Below are positions 1 through 7,593 of a DNA stretch of 64,000 bases, in pieces. The DNA is taken from positions 1 to 64,000 of the forward strand of contig CAZUYK010000001.1 of the NCBI GenBank assembly GCA_964624905.1, in the 5' to 3' direction. A program made the position numbers and the translations under genes. Origin of the DNA: CAZRVH01 sp964624905. GTDB lineage: Bacteria; Patescibacteriota; Gracilibacteria; Peribacterales; Peribacteraceae. Under the pieces are notes generated by a model. The model was not told where the DNA came from and searched no databases. It saw nothing but the letters and a program-made list of their open reading frames with translations. The first letter of the stretch is position 1; each line of letters opens with the position of its first letter.

Positions 1-2
1 CC

Positions 3-449
3 GGTTCCGTCGTCCGCTTCGCGGATTACGGCGCGTTCCTGAAGCTCGAGAAGGATATCAACGGATTGGTTCACCTCTCCGAAATCGCCCACCAGAAGAT
101 CACCGACCCGAGCGAAGTGCTCACGATCGGACAGAAAGTGGAGGCCCAGGTCATCAACATCGACGTGGATGAGCGCCGCATCGGCCTCTCCATCAAGGCT
201 CTCAAGCCGATCGACAAGGAGACGCTGGAGAAAATGAAGGCCGATGAAGCCAAGGCAGCCGAGGCGAAGGAAGAGACGGCCGAGGAATCTTCCGAGGAGG
301 AAGAGGCGCCGGCAGGTCCGTTCGTCGCTTCCAAGGACGGCAAGAAGTACTACGCGTCCGACTCCGCCGCAGGCAAGAAGATCAAGGGCGACAAGCGCGT
401 CTTCTTCCAGACTGAAAAGGAGGCTGAGGAAGCCGGTTACAGCGCGTAA
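3..449 (+). CDS. rpsA: 30S ribosomal protein S1, C-terminal part (5' truncated by window)
   Basis: The frame is open from the first bases of the window, so the true start lies upstream; a TTG inside (66) is only an internal codon. The first ~55 residues are the end of an S1 (OB-fold) RNA-binding repeat (GSVVRFADYGAFLKL, then GLVHLSEI), the unit that holds mRNA on the 30S subunit. Next come ~35 acidic residues (EEETAEESSEEEE) and a last ~45-residue segment from FVASKDGKKYY to the stop. That tail has the spacing of the small Ada-like zinc module found at the ends of other proteins, but no cysteine, so it should not bind zinc. A strong terminator follows 13 bases after the stop. Another multi-S1 protein is possible, but the acidic linker and position at an operon end fit RpsA. 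Confidence 0.8.
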   Translation, partial: GSVVRFADYGAFLKLEKDINGLVHLSEIAHQKITDPSEVLTIGQKVEAQVINIDVDERRIGLSIKALKPIDKETLEKMKADEAKAAEAKEETAEESSEEEEAPAGPFVASKDGKKYYASDSAAGKKIKGDKRVFFQTEKEAEEAGYSA

Positions 450-462
450 TCATACGAATTCC

Positions 463-498
463 AAAAGGGCGTTCCGTTGCAAGACGGGCGCCCTTTTT
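463..498 (+). terminator. Rho-independent terminator after rpsA
   Basis: AAAAGGGCG pairs with CGCCCTTTT around an 17-base loop and ends in a T run. It separates rpsA from the promoter of the next gene. Confidence 0.85.
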
Positions 499-545
499 AC
501 GATAAGGACAAAGCGTGATGGATGGCGAAAATAGCGGTTTTACGC

Positions 546-551
546 TATAAT
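546..551 (+). promoter_or_regulatory. -10 box TATAAT, leaderless type
   Basis: Perfect TATAAT ends 10 bases before the ATG at 562. No Shine-Dalgarno site and no clear -35 box. Transcription would start at or just before the start codon. Confidence 0.65.
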
Positions 552-561
552 AAGAGGAAGT

Positions 562-2070
562 ATGGAAAACCCGTTCGGACAACCAAGGCAAGCAGAAGAA
601 CCGGCTCCTTTGGCGGGGCGCCCGCATGCAGAGGAGCGGATGATCCGCGACGCGCAAACGGACAAGGATCGTCTCGATCTGCTCCGCAAAACATCATTTG
701 CCGGGGAGGAATTCGCGAAATCGTTCGCGCCGCATGCATTGGCACTGCTCCGGGATATCCGTTCCGGCGCGATGAAAGATGCATCAAAAGAAACGGAGGA
801 AGAATGCATACTGCTGGCACTAAAGGGCGAAGGAATGACACGCGATTCCCTGATGGCACTGTCGATCGAGGATATCCTGACGACGGAAAAAAATCCGCCC
901 ACAGTCCGCGCCAGCATGGCACTTTTGGATAGGCTGACGGCGCTTACACCCGAAGAAAAACGGCTGTTGTACGAAGGTGTCATCATTCCGAAAATGGATG
1001 CGGGAACAGAAGAACAGTACAAAAAGCTTGCAATGTTATTGAGCCTCTTTGCTCCGCAGGAGCCTTATACCAAGATCATTCTCGCGGACCTCAAGAGCCG
1101 CACGCCCAAAACGCCCGATGAATTGCTCATGGAAATACAGACCTGCCACAAGCCCGACGAAAACGGAAGGGCGTGGTACGCTATGTACGATCCGAAACGC
1201 CCTGCGCTGACGCAAAACGAAAAGGAATGCCTAATTAAAATCGTAGATACGATGCCAGACGGCGCGAAGCAGAGGGCGCTGCGCATCTTGGAATTCGCAC
1301 GATCCGCTGAGTTTGAAGGTAAGGATCGCACAGCGCTGGCAGAGGTACTCCTGCGCCTTTTGGATAAGCACCCCAACGTATCCGTACGCGCGAAAGCCCT
1401 CCTTGCCTTGCAGAAAGCGGTTCCCGAGAAGGTCCCGCGCGAGTACAAGGGATTGGATTGGGAACAGGGATTCAAGAAAATACTGGAAAACGCGACGGAT
1501 AAGGGCGATCAGGACCTGATCATCAATCTGCCCGGGGGAAACGGCGACGTGCTTCCGGTAGGCGTAGCCAAACGATCGATGCCCGATCCGAACAAAGAGT
1601 TCTTTGCAAAGCTTCGCGGAAAAATGAACGGCAAGCCGGAAGCACGCCGGCAACAGATCGAAAAAGAACTACAAGAGCTTGAGGAAGCAATTCTCATGGC
1701 TGCAGCTGCTTCTTCCAAGGACCCCATCGCAACAGCGCGCAGGATCCGCGAGATCCTCGCCGAACAGTATGGCAACAAGGAATCCTTGGAGGGATTCAAC
1801 CGCGCTGGCAAAACGCAAAAAACAAAGACGCGGGAAGCATTCGCAAAGGCATTCGGAGACGAAGCTGACGGGATTATGACATCTTTGGAAGAAAAGAAAG
1901 CCGACTTCCGGAAACTGAGTGACCTGGGACTCCTATCGATGCTCCTGGACATATCCCCTGCCGACGCCGATGCCGCGGTACACATCCTGGAAAGCGACAA
2001 AAGCCAGCTAGAAAAAAGAGAGGCGCTCATGAAGCTAACGGAACGCGCCATGGGGAAGATCCGCTGGTAA
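562..2070 (+). CDS. Hypothetical protein, helical, 502 aa
   Basis: No family recognised. The sequence is rich in Ala, Leu, Glu and Lys with few glycines, has no signal peptide or membrane segment, and should be almost all helix. Short helix-pair patterns around residues 230-300 (RALRILEFARSAEF, then VSVRAKALLALQKAV) resemble HEAT-like repeats, which often serve as protein-binding scaffolds; this is inference. Residues ~355-400 look like a coiled coil (EARRQQIEKELQELEEAI). The start is set by the TATAAT box 11 bases upstream. It stands alone between the rpsA terminator and the HAD gene. The 512-aa protein at 40543-42081 has a similar make-up (large, cytoplasmic, helical, charged), but no clear homology between the two is visible. 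Confidence 0.75.
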   Translation: MENPFGQPRQAEEPAPLAGRPHAEERMIRDAQTDKDRLDLLRKTSFAGEEFAKSFAPHALALLRDIRSGAMKDASKETEEECILLALKGEGMTRDSLMALSIEDILTTEKNPPTVRASMALLDRLTALTPEEKRLLYEGVIIPKMDAGTEEQYKKLAMLLSLFAPQEPYTKIILADLKSRTPKTPDELLMEIQTCHKPDENGRAWYAMYDPKRPALTQNEKECLIKIVDTMPDGAKQRALRILEFARSAEFEGKDRTALAEVLLRLLDKHPNVSVRAKALLALQKAVPEKVPREYKGLDWEQGFKKILENATDKGDQDLIINLPGGNGDVLPVGVAKRSMPDPNKEFFAKLRGKMNGKPEARRQQIEKELQELEEAILMAAAASSKDPIATARRIREILAEQYGNKESLEGFNRAGKTQKTKTREAFAKAFGDEADGIMTSLEEKKADFRKLSDLGLLSMLLDISPADADAAVHILESDKSQLEKREALMKLTERAMGKIRW

Positions 2071-2107
2071 TTGAAATGAGTCCATTGTCATACCGACGCC
2101 CTTTTCG

Positions 2108-2113
2108 TATGCT
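2108..2113 (+). promoter_or_regulatory. -10 box TATGCT, leaderless type
   Basis: TATGCT ends 9 bases before the ATG at 2123; same form as the boxes before rsmI and ruvA. Confidence 0.55.
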
Positions 2114-2122
2114 GCCTCTCCC

Positions 2123-2782
2123 ATGAGAAAGGGCATTATCTTCGACTTCGACGGCACGATCGTGGACAGCGAGACGCACTGGCCGCCGGTTGCGCAAAAA
2201 CTGCTACACGAGGTAACAGGACGGCCTTGGTCCGTGGAAGAACAACGCCAATTCATCGGTCACGGCCTGGATGCCCAGCATTTGGTGCTGCAACGCGATC
2301 ATGGAATGAAACACACATTGCCCGAGTTCCGCGACGCGGTGGGACGGTACTGCGACGTCGTATACTCGGAGCTGGCACAGCTGAATCCCGGCGCACTGGA
2401 GCTATTCCAAAGATTGGAAGAAGTCGGCATACCCTTCACCATCGCGTCTTCGGGACACCGTGACTGGATCATGAAGGCCATGCGCCGGTTGGAGATCGAC
2501 CGGTTTTTCCGGGACGGAATCTGCACGGCGGACGACGTGGAAAACACAAAGCCTCATCCGGACGTATACCTCCTCGCTGCCCAAGCTATCGGCAGGAGCC
2601 CGGCGAATTGCGTCGGCGTTGAAGATTCATCCATCGGACTGCGTGCCATTCATGCAGCGGAAATGACGAGTATCGCCTACCATACGTCCCATAACACGGA
2701 TCAGAACCTGTCGGTTGCCCACATGCACATACATGATTTTTCACAACTGACGCACGAACGACTCGAGGGATTACTCGCGTAA
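2123..2782 (+). CDS. HAD-superfamily hydrolase, phosphoglycolate phosphatase / beta-phosphoglucomutase type
   Basis: 219-aa cytoplasmic HAD phosphatase with all four motifs: motif I FDFDGTIVDSE (nucleophile Asp8, acid/base Asp10), motif II in IASSGHRDW, motif III lysine in NTKPHPDVYL, motif IV VGVEDSSIGLRA. A helical cap sits between motifs I and II, as in the GS/GPH/beta-PGM subgroup. Members dephosphorylate small sugar phosphates or interconvert glucose-1/6-phosphates; motif I has no feature here that settles the substrate. The start follows a -10 box and has no Shine-Dalgarno site. It overlaps the convergent HIT gene by 12 bases, so no terminator separates them. Confidence 0.9.
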   Translation: MRKGIIFDFDGTIVDSETHWPPVAQKLLHEVTGRPWSVEEQRQFIGHGLDAQHLVLQRDHGMKHTLPEFRDAVGRYCDVVYSELAQLNPGALELFQRLEEVGIPFTIASSGHRDWIMKAMRRLEIDRFFRDGICTADDVENTKPHPDVYLLAAQAIGRSPANCVGVEDSSIGLRAIHAAEMTSIAYHTSHNTDQNLSVAHMHIHDFSQLTHERLEGLLA

Positions 2783-3103
2783 CGCCTGATCGCTGCGGAA
2801 ATGCAGGTGCAGGTAAGGCACTTCCTGTCCCCCGCCCTTGCCCACGTTGAACTGGAGCTTGTATCCGTCGATGCCGTGTTCTTTGGCGAACGCCTGGGCC
2901 TTCAGGATCAGCATCCCCGGAATGTGAGCGGTTTCGGGCGTGGCATGGGCGATGGATTCCAAGAAATGCTTTGGGATAAACAGAACGTGCGTCGGCGACT
3001 GGGGGTGGATGTCCTTGAACGCAAGCACGTCTTCGTCTTCGTGCACGATGGCAGCCGGTATTTCCTTGCGGAGGATCTTGTGGAAGATGGTGTCAGTCGT
3101 CAT
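2771..3103 (-). CDS. HIT-family (histidine triad) nucleotide hydrolase, HINT-like
   Basis: 110 aa, usual length for HINT, a small cytoplasmic purine nucleoside phosphoramidase. Family features: FHKILRKEIPAAIVHEDE at the N terminus (the FxKIxxxEIPAxxVYED pattern), THVLFIPKHF in the middle, and the triad near the end as VPYLHLHFRSD. The first histidine of HxHxHx is replaced by tyrosine (YLHLHF); the central, nucleophilic histidine and the last one remain, so activity is plausible but altered. The convergent HAD gene overlaps its 3' end by 12 bases. Confidence 0.88.
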   Translation of the reverse strand: MTTDTIFHKILRKEIPAAIVHEDEDVLAFKDIHPQSPTHVLFIPKHFLESIAHATPETAHIPGMLILKAQAFAKEHGIDGYKLQFNVGKGGGQEVPYLHLHFRSDQALRE

Positions 3104-3174
3104 AGATATGCCCTATGGTGCCACAAAAGGCATCCATAAGCCAAAATATCATTGATTTTTACGCCAAAAAGGAG

Positions 3175-3180
3175 CATAAT
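3175..3180 (+). promoter_or_regulatory. -10 box CATAAT, leaderless type
   Basis: CATAAT ends 7 bases before the ATG at 3188 and favours that start over an in-frame codon at 3152. Confidence 0.5.
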
Positions 3181-3187
3181 AAGAGAG

Positions 3188-3685
3188 ATGGCAGCAGCTA
3201 CGCCAGAACGCGGCCTCGACACACATAAATCGCCCGAAACGGTCGTGCAGCCTTCCAAGGCTTTGCAGTTGGAACAGGTCGAAGGACTCAGCGAGTTCGT
3301 CGATCAGATCAACCAGATCAAGGAGCACGCATCCGATACCGCGGGCGAACAGTGGTCCGGCAGCGGTACCTCGCAAAAAGCCATAGCGGCGACAGGGCAG
3401 CAACAGGCTGCATCCGCGCGCGACATGGCAATGGCCAACCTTCCGCCCGCCAAGACGATGCAGAAGGAGTTGGAGAAGCACATCAAAGAAGAGGTGAAGA
3501 AGCTGCGGAAGCAGGCAAAGACGATCACGCGCATCGGACAGCCGGGCGGAGCGCATAAACTCACGCTCCTCTACCGACAGATCCGACACCTCAACTCGCT
3601 GCTGGCGGCGATCTGGGACACCTCGTTGGACGTTTTGAAGAGACTCTTCGTCCGCGTGTTCGTGGACAAACAGTCGATTCAGTAA
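3188..3685 (+). CDS. Hypothetical protein, 165 aa
   Basis: No family recognised. Start ATG 3188 (MAAATPERGLDT) is chosen because a CATAAT box ends 7 bases before it. The first ~95 residues are polar and low in hydrophobics; residues ~95-135 are strongly basic and helical (MQKELEKHIKEEVKKLRKQA); the end (LLYRQIRHLNSLLAAIWDTS) is an amphipathic or weakly hydrophobic helix that could touch the membrane or a partner. No signal peptide, no cysteine. It converges on a GT2 gene 3 bases away, without a terminator. Confidence 0.65.
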   Translation: MAAATPERGLDTHKSPETVVQPSKALQLEQVEGLSEFVDQINQIKEHASDTAGEQWSGSGTSQKAIAATGQQQAASARDMAMANLPPAKTMQKELEKHIKEEVKKLRKQAKTITRIGQPGGAHKLTLLYRQIRHLNSLLAAIWDTSLDVLKRLFVRVFVDKQSIQ

Positions 3686-3688
3686 GAA

Positions 3689-4432
3689 TCAACGCACCGA
3701 CCTCAATACCGGATACACCGCGTACCGAATATTTCCGTCATGCGACAGGAGTCGGAAGAGATCACGGAATGCCTTCACGATCACCTTCAGCTTCGCACCC
3801 GTGGGATGACCAGACGTACGGGGATAATGATGAATGGGAACTTCCGCAAGGCGCAGGCCATTTTTTTTCGTATTGAAGAAGAGTTCGGCATCGAATGACG
3901 CGCCCGTGGCGTACACGGGGACGATCTTCTTCCACACCCCCCTCTTAAAGGCCTTCATGCCGCAATCGAGATCCGTCATACGCAAACCGAGGATGGCATT
4001 AACAAACAATCGGAACAAGTTGGAGTTCACCCAACGAATGAACGGATCGGCGCGCTTCAGGCGGATACCGGACACGACGTCCACGGCCGGGAAGAACGGA
4101 AAGAATTTTTCCAACTCGGATACGTGGAACTGGCCGTCGCTGTCCACAAACGCGATGATGTCCATTTTGGCGTTGTCACACCCAGTATGGATGGCCGCCC
4201 CATAGCCCTTGTTCTGGGGATGGGTAACGACGACGAGCGTGGGGACCTCTTTTTTTAGCTCACTCAAAACGGATGCCGTGTTGTCGGAAGATCCGTCGTT
4301 CACGACGACGATCTCCCCTTTGACGGCGACCTTGGTCATCCAGGAATATGCGTCGCGTACAGTGGCGGCGATGATTTCTCCTTCGTTATAACACGGGAAT
4401 ACGATGCTCAGCGTCATGGAAATAGGTTTCAT
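3689..4432 (-). CDS. GT2 family glycosyltransferase, dolichyl/polyprenyl-phosphate mannosyltransferase-like
   Basis: 247 aa with one GT-A domain. The N terminus TLSIVFPCYNEGEII is the family signature; VVNDGSSDNT binds the nucleotide and FVDSDGQF holds the DxD-type metal site. SGIRLKRADPF and DLDCGMKAFKR are typical of the DPM1/GtrB branch, which moves a sugar from a nucleotide donor to polyprenyl phosphate on the inner face of the membrane. It has no C-terminal membrane anchor. The start could also be Met6 (MTLSIV). It lies 10 bases downstream of a small membrane-protein gene on the same strand. Exact donor and acceptor cannot be told from sequence. Confidence 0.88.
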   Translation of the reverse strand: MKPISMTLSIVFPCYNEGEIIAATVRDAYSWMTKVAVKGEIVVVNDGSSDNTASVLSELKKEVPTLVVVTHPQNKGYGAAIHTGCDNAKMDIIAFVDSDGQFHVSELEKFFPFFPAVDVVSGIRLKRADPFIRWVNSNLFRLFVNAILGLRMTDLDCGMKAFKRGVWKKIVPVYATGASFDAELFFNTKKNGLRLAEVPIHHYPRTSGHPTGAKLKVIVKAFRDLFRLLSHDGNIRYAVYPVLRSVR

Positions 4433-4442
4433 GCAAATAAGA

Positions 4443-4688
4443 TCAATCCTCTTTTTTACCGTGCTTCTTTTTGCCTTCCAGGAAGCCCGATACCCATTCG
4501 ATCGCCTGGTCCGTCATGGAAAGGGGCTTCAAAATCACCGTTTCGATCTCGCGGGTGACGTTGTCGGCACGCTTCATGACCTTGCGCAACGATACGACGA
4601 TGAAGATGAGGTGGTACAGCACCACGAGAAGCAATACGGCTACCGCGATGTACAAGGCTGTCATGATATCGGCTGTGGACCACACCAT
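4443..4688 (-). CDS. Small single-span membrane protein, 81 aa
   Basis: One hydrophobic segment (about residues 8-32, MTALYIAVAVLLLVVLYHLI) is followed by a charged helical tail (SLRKVMKRADNVTREIE) and a basic end GKKKHGKKED. The plan resembles DUF948-type small membrane proteins, but the match is weak. It is divergent from yidD, with only 47 bases between the two starts, and is upstream of the GT2 gene. Confidence 0.65.
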   Translation of the reverse strand: MVWSTADIMTALYIAVAVLLLVVLYHLIFIVVSLRKVMKRADNVTREIETVILKPLSMTDQAIEWVSGFLEGKKKHGKKED

Positions 4689-4706
4689 AGGTTGCGGGGA
4701 AAGTGT

Positions 4707-4712
4707 TACACT
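4707..4712 (+). promoter_or_regulatory. -10 box TACACT before yidD
   Basis: TACACT in the 47-base divergent spacer; 23 bases to the yidD start, so a short leader. Confidence 0.45.
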
Positions 4713-4735
4713 GAACAGTACGGACGGACGCGCAT

Positions 4736-5068
4736 ATGCGCAATCTCTTACATCATTCGTTGCGACTCATGACAAGCCATTCACTGCCGGCACAACTGAA
4801 ACATGTCTGGCTCCTGCCGCGCCACGCAATCATCCTGGGACTGCGCGTCTACCAGCTCACGCTCTCTCCCGACCACGGGCCGCTAAAACACTTGTGGACC
4901 TACGGATACTGCCGCCATTCCCCCACCTGTTCGATGTACGCCATCGACGCAGTGAGGCGGCGCGGTGCCGTGATTGGAGGCATTTTGGCTGCCAAACGCC
5001 TCCTTTCCTGCCATCCATGGGCCAAAATAAGCGATGAGAAGCTACGGGAGCTTGCGGCAAGGCGCTGA
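4736..5068 (+). CDS. yidD: Membrane protein insertion efficiency factor YidD
   Basis: 110 aa. Residues ~38-90 match YidD: GLRVYQLTLSPDHGP, then GYCRHSPTCSMYAIDAVRRR with the conserved CRxxPTCSxYaxxA core, then AAKRLLSCHPW. YidD is a small membrane-bound protein that helps YidC/Sec insert inner-membrane proteins. Usually it sits between rnpA and yidC near the origin; here it is alone, between a small membrane protein and tRNA-Gly. The N terminus is ~25 residues longer than usual, so the start may be internal (MTSHSL). Confidence 0.85.
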   Translation: MRNLLHHSLRLMTSHSLPAQLKHVWLLPRHAIILGLRVYQLTLSPDHGPLKHLWTYGYCRHSPTCSMYAIDAVRRRGAVIGGILAAKRLLSCHPWAKISDEKLRELAARR

Positions 5069-5110
5069 TTCCGTAGAATAACCGAGCTCCTTCAGAAACG
5101 ACCGCTTTGT

Positions 5111-5184
5111 GCGGGTATCGTACAATGGTAGTACATCAGCCTTCCAAGCTGAGGACGCGGGTTCGATTCCCGCTACCCGCTCCA
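5111..5184 (+). tRNA. tRNA-Gly (anticodon TCC), CCA encoded
   Basis: Acceptor GCGGGTA pairs with TACCCGC; D arm, anticodon arm CAGC-CTTCCAA-GCTG (anticodon TCC) and T arm GTTCGATTCC are all present; T73 and CCA are encoded. A TAGAAT box lies ~34 bases upstream. The next ORF starts 3 bases after the CCA. Confidence 0.95.
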
Positions 5185-5187
5185 ATA

Positions 5188-5703
5188 ATGGAATTTACCG
5201 CAGTACAACAAGAGGCATTCAATTGGATCGTCGGAATTCTGCAGAAGCACCAAATCCCCTTTCAAGTTTCGGGAGGCCTTGCGGCAAGGGCTTATAATGC
5301 CAGCCGGCCGCTGAACGATATTGATATCGATATACCAAACGAATTTTTTCCCGTAATAATGGAGGATGTACTGCCGTACGTCACACATAGGCTCGCACGG
5401 TACGTGGATGCCGATTGGGATTTGCTCCTCATGACCCTTAGCAGCAATGGCCAGTCAATCGACCTTTCGGGCATGGACGACGTACGCATCTACGACAAGG
5501 CAGCAAACGTCTGGGTGAAAATCCCCAGTAATTTGGAAAAGCGCGTGATACGGGAAGTCATGGGTATACAAGTACCCGTGATCAATCCCTATGAGCTCAT
5601 CGCTTATAAAGAAAAACTGAACAGATCGATCAATGGTCACGCCATTGACAAGGAAGACGCCGTCGCGGTACGAAACTTCATCTGTTCCGAAAAGCTCCCA
5701 TAA
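5188..5703 (+). CDS. Nucleotidyltransferase-fold protein (AbiEii / LinB-like), 171 aa
   Basis: Residues ~25-55 read VSGGLAARAYNASRPLNDID, the GG..R..DIDI pattern of minimal polymerase-beta-type nucleotidyltransferases such as lincosamide and AbiEii enzymes, which transfer NMP to small molecules, RNA or protein. Two Asp of DIDIDI could bind metal; the third acidic residue may be in SIDLSGMDDV. The end (INPYELIAYKEKLNR, DKEDAVAVRNFI) is also typical. The only sensible start is ATG 5188, which lies 3 bases after the CCA of tRNA-Gly with no Shine-Dalgarno site: a dicistronic tRNA-mRNA that becomes leaderless once the tRNA is cut out. No antitoxin partner gene is next to it. Confidence 0.75.
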   Translation: MEFTAVQQEAFNWIVGILQKHQIPFQVSGGLAARAYNASRPLNDIDIDIPNEFFPVIMEDVLPYVTHRLARYVDADWDLLLMTLSSNGQSIDLSGMDDVRIYDKAANVWVKIPSNLEKRVIREVMGIQVPVINPYELIAYKEKLNRSINGHAIDKEDAVAVRNFICSEKLP

Positions 5704-5742
5704 AGAGCTCCAACCGAAATTGCCCCTCGGTTCCTTTCGCCA

Positions 5743-5748
5743 TACACT
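5743..5748 (+). promoter_or_regulatory. -10 box TACACT before VOC gene
   Basis: TACACT 27 bases before ATG 5776; the leader between is almost pure C and T, like that of trxA. Confidence 0.4.
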
Positions 5749-5775
5749 TCACCCACCCCCTGCCCCCTCCCCCGC

Positions 5776-6177
5776 ATGATGAATCCCGTCGTCCACTTCG
5801 AACTCCCAGGCACCGATATGGAACGCATGAAGAAATTCTACGGCGAGGCGTTCGGATGGCAGCTCAATCAGCTGGGTCCGGAGATGGGAAACTACGTGAT
5901 GGCAACGACATCGGAAACGAAGCCAGACGGTTTCCCGGCCGAACCCGGCCGCATCAACGGAGGGTTGTATCCGAATCCCGGGTCGGACAAACCATCCGTG
6001 GTTATCGGCGTGGAAGACGTACAGCACCACGTGAAGAAGGTGGAGGAGGCCGGCGGCGAGATCCTCACCCAACCGATGATGATCCCCGGCGTAGGCATGT
6101 ACGCATCGTTCCTGGACACGGAGGGAAACAGGCTGAGCATCCTGCAGCCTCTAGATATGACCCAAGAGAGCGCATGA
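5776..6177 (+). CDS. VOC-family (glyoxalase/bleomycin-resistance fold) protein
   Basis: 133 aa, one vicinal-oxygen-chelate domain made of two beta-alpha-beta-beta-beta halves: VVHFELPGTDMERMKKFYGE starts the first and VVIGVEDVQHHVKKVEEAGG the second; DTEGNRLSILQP is the usual end. Candidate metal ligands are His7 in the first strand and the Glu of EGNRLSI. Members of this small-protein branch are often annotated as glyoxalases but are mostly of unknown substrate. The stop overlaps the next start (ATGA), so the two genes are translationally coupled. Confidence 0.88.
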   Translation: MMNPVVHFELPGTDMERMKKFYGEAFGWQLNQLGPEMGNYVMATTSETKPDGFPAEPGRINGGLYPNPGSDKPSVVIGVEDVQHHVKKVEEAGGEILTQPMMIPGVGMYASFLDTEGNRLSILQPLDMTQESA

Positions 6178-6542
6178 CAACGCGAACGTGCAGTCGCGGA
6201 CACGAGTTCCAAGGGGAAGAACCGTGTCCAGTCTGCTGGCCCGGATATCGCACGTTCACCATACAAGCAAAAGTCTGGCTCTACGAAGGAGAGGCAGCAT
6301 GGCATTTCATCTCCGTGCCCAAAGAAACATCAGAAACGATGCGCGAGCGCTTCGCGGAAATCTCACGCGGATGGGGATCACTGCGCGTGGAGGTAAGGAT
6401 AGGTGCGACTACTTGGAAAACATCCGTGTTCCCCGATAAAAAGTCCGGAACGTATATACTGCCAGTAAAGGCAGACGTTCGGAAAAAAGAGAATATCAAA
6501 GCCGGTCAAACGACGAAGCTGACGGTGGAGGTGCTGGCGTAA
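6174..6542 (+). CDS. DUF1905 protein with N-terminal CxxC-type zinc ribbon
   Basis: 122 aa. Start ATG 6174 overlaps the VOC stop by 4 bases. Residues 6-24 (CSRGHEFQGEEPCPVCWPG) look like a half zinc ribbon (Cys6, His10, Cys18, Cys21). The rest is a DUF1905 beta-barrel: FTIQAKVWLYEGEAAWHFIS, RGWGSLRVEVRIGATTWKTS, FPDKKSGTYILPVKADVRKK and a closing IKAGQTTKLTVEVLA. Function of the family is unknown. Coupling to the VOC gene suggests joint expression. Confidence 0.85.
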   Translation: MTTRTCSRGHEFQGEEPCPVCWPGYRTFTIQAKVWLYEGEAAWHFISVPKETSETMRERFAEISRGWGSLRVEVRIGATTWKTSVFPDKKSGTYILPVKADVRKKENIKAGQTTKLTVEVLA

Positions 6543-6552
6543 AAACGAACCA

Positions 6553-7296
6553 TTACAGGGCAACCCCGACCGCGGAGCGGAATAACATTCCGATGCCGTA
6601 TGCGGCGAATGCGCCGATTGCCCCGACGAACACGATTTCCAGCGGCCCCTTGTAGAGTTTCTCGCGCGTGACGTAGCTGCGCGCGAATCCGAGCAAGATA
6701 AGGGCGGCGAAAGTTCCCGCGATGGCGGTGGAAAAACGACTCGCTTCGTGGATGCCCAACATGTAAGGAAGCAGCGGGATGGACCCGAAGAGCACGAAAG
6801 ACACGAATGTCATGACGGCATCCAGGAACGGCTTCGAATTGGCATCCCCCGCATGTCCGTGCTCCGCGATCATCATGACTTCCACCCAGTTTTTCTTATC
6901 GGAGGTCACGACATCCACCGCATGATCCAGGTCTGCGCCCTTGAACCCGAATTTTTCTATATATTCGCGCACTTCCGCACGTTCCATCTCCGGATGTCTT
7001 TCGATTTCATCCATTTCTTCCTTGCGGATACGGCTCCACTGCGCCTGGTCCGACCGTTCGGACAGGTATGCCCCCGTCGCCATGGAAAGGCCATCCGCTA
7101 TCAGGTTGGCGAGCCCCAGGACGATGACGATCGACGACGGCAGGTCTGCCCCGACGGTGCCGGCCACCACGGCGAACGTGGTGACGATGCCGTCGTTGCC
7201 TCCGTACACTATTTCACGGATGGAAGCCCCGAGCTTGTGGCCGTGGAACTCTTCAGCACGGTGCACTTCGAGTTCCGAGTATGCGATGCGGGACAT
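6553..7296 (-). CDS. VIT1/CCC1-family transporter (iron/manganese)
   Basis: 247 aa from Met at 7296 (MSRIAYSELEVHRAEE); an upstream in-frame start at 7320 would add 8 residues, but AAGG lies a few bases before 7296. Signature IREIVYGGNDGIVTTFAVVAG opens TM1, LANLIADGLSMATGAYLS is TM2, then a charged ~70-residue metal-binding loop with EEMDEIERHPEMERAEV, then three more TM segments. VIT1/CCC1 proteins are H+-coupled Fe2+/Mn2+ exporters. The membrane topology and the acidic loop are those of the family. It points away from the GT-C gene at 7594. Confidence 0.88.
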   Translation of the reverse strand: MSRIAYSELEVHRAEEFHGHKLGASIREIVYGGNDGIVTTFAVVAGTVGADLPSSIVIVLGLANLIADGLSMATGAYLSERSDQAQWSRIRKEEMDEIERHPEMERAEVREYIEKFGFKGADLDHAVDVVTSDKKNWVEVMMIAEHGHAGDANSKPFLDAVMTFVSFVLFGSIPLLPYMLGIHEASRFSTAIAGTFAALILLGFARSYVTREKLYKGPLEIVFVGAIGAFAAYGIGMLFRSAVGVAL

Positions 7297-7581
7297 AGTT
7301 ACCTTTACCTTTGGAAGCAATTCAAAGACTGGAAAAGCATACCCCCATCATGCGCACATGAATATGTTTTCATTCGAATGATATGCACAAAAAGACAATC
7401 AACGTCGCGATACGAAATTTTATAGAAAGATCATATGAGTTGCCGGAATATCCCGATTAGCTGCAACGTCACGACAATAACCGTGATTGCGATAAAAAAT
7501 TTATGCAGGAATGAAAGGCTCATAAATGCTTTGTATCTAATTGCATGTCTGAGTGTCAATTATTCTTTCACCCCTCTCTGG
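7297..7581 (+). other. AT-rich divergent intergenic region
   Basis: 285 bases between the VIT1 gene and the membrane protein at 7594. No ORF with coding character on either strand. It holds the promoters of both genes; no repeat or terminator was seen. Confidence 0.5.
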
Positions 7582-7587
7582 TACTAT
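7582..7587 (+). promoter_or_regulatory. -10 box TACTAT, leaderless type
   Basis: TGG-TACTAT ends 6 bases before ATG 7594 and rules out the longer in-frame start at 7435, which would put ~50 non-hydrophobic residues before the first membrane helix. Confidence 0.55.
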
Positions 7588-7593
7588 CCGCTC

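Noticed and set aside
5107..5187. Longer N terminus of the nucleotidyltransferase gene through tRNA-Gly
   Set aside because: The extra 27 codons are the tRNA gene itself; homology begins at ATG 5188.
5188..5703. Toxin-antitoxin system around the AbiEii/MNT-like gene
   Set aside because: No partner ORF of antitoxin size or HEPN type lies next to it; the next gene is a VOC protein with its own promoter.
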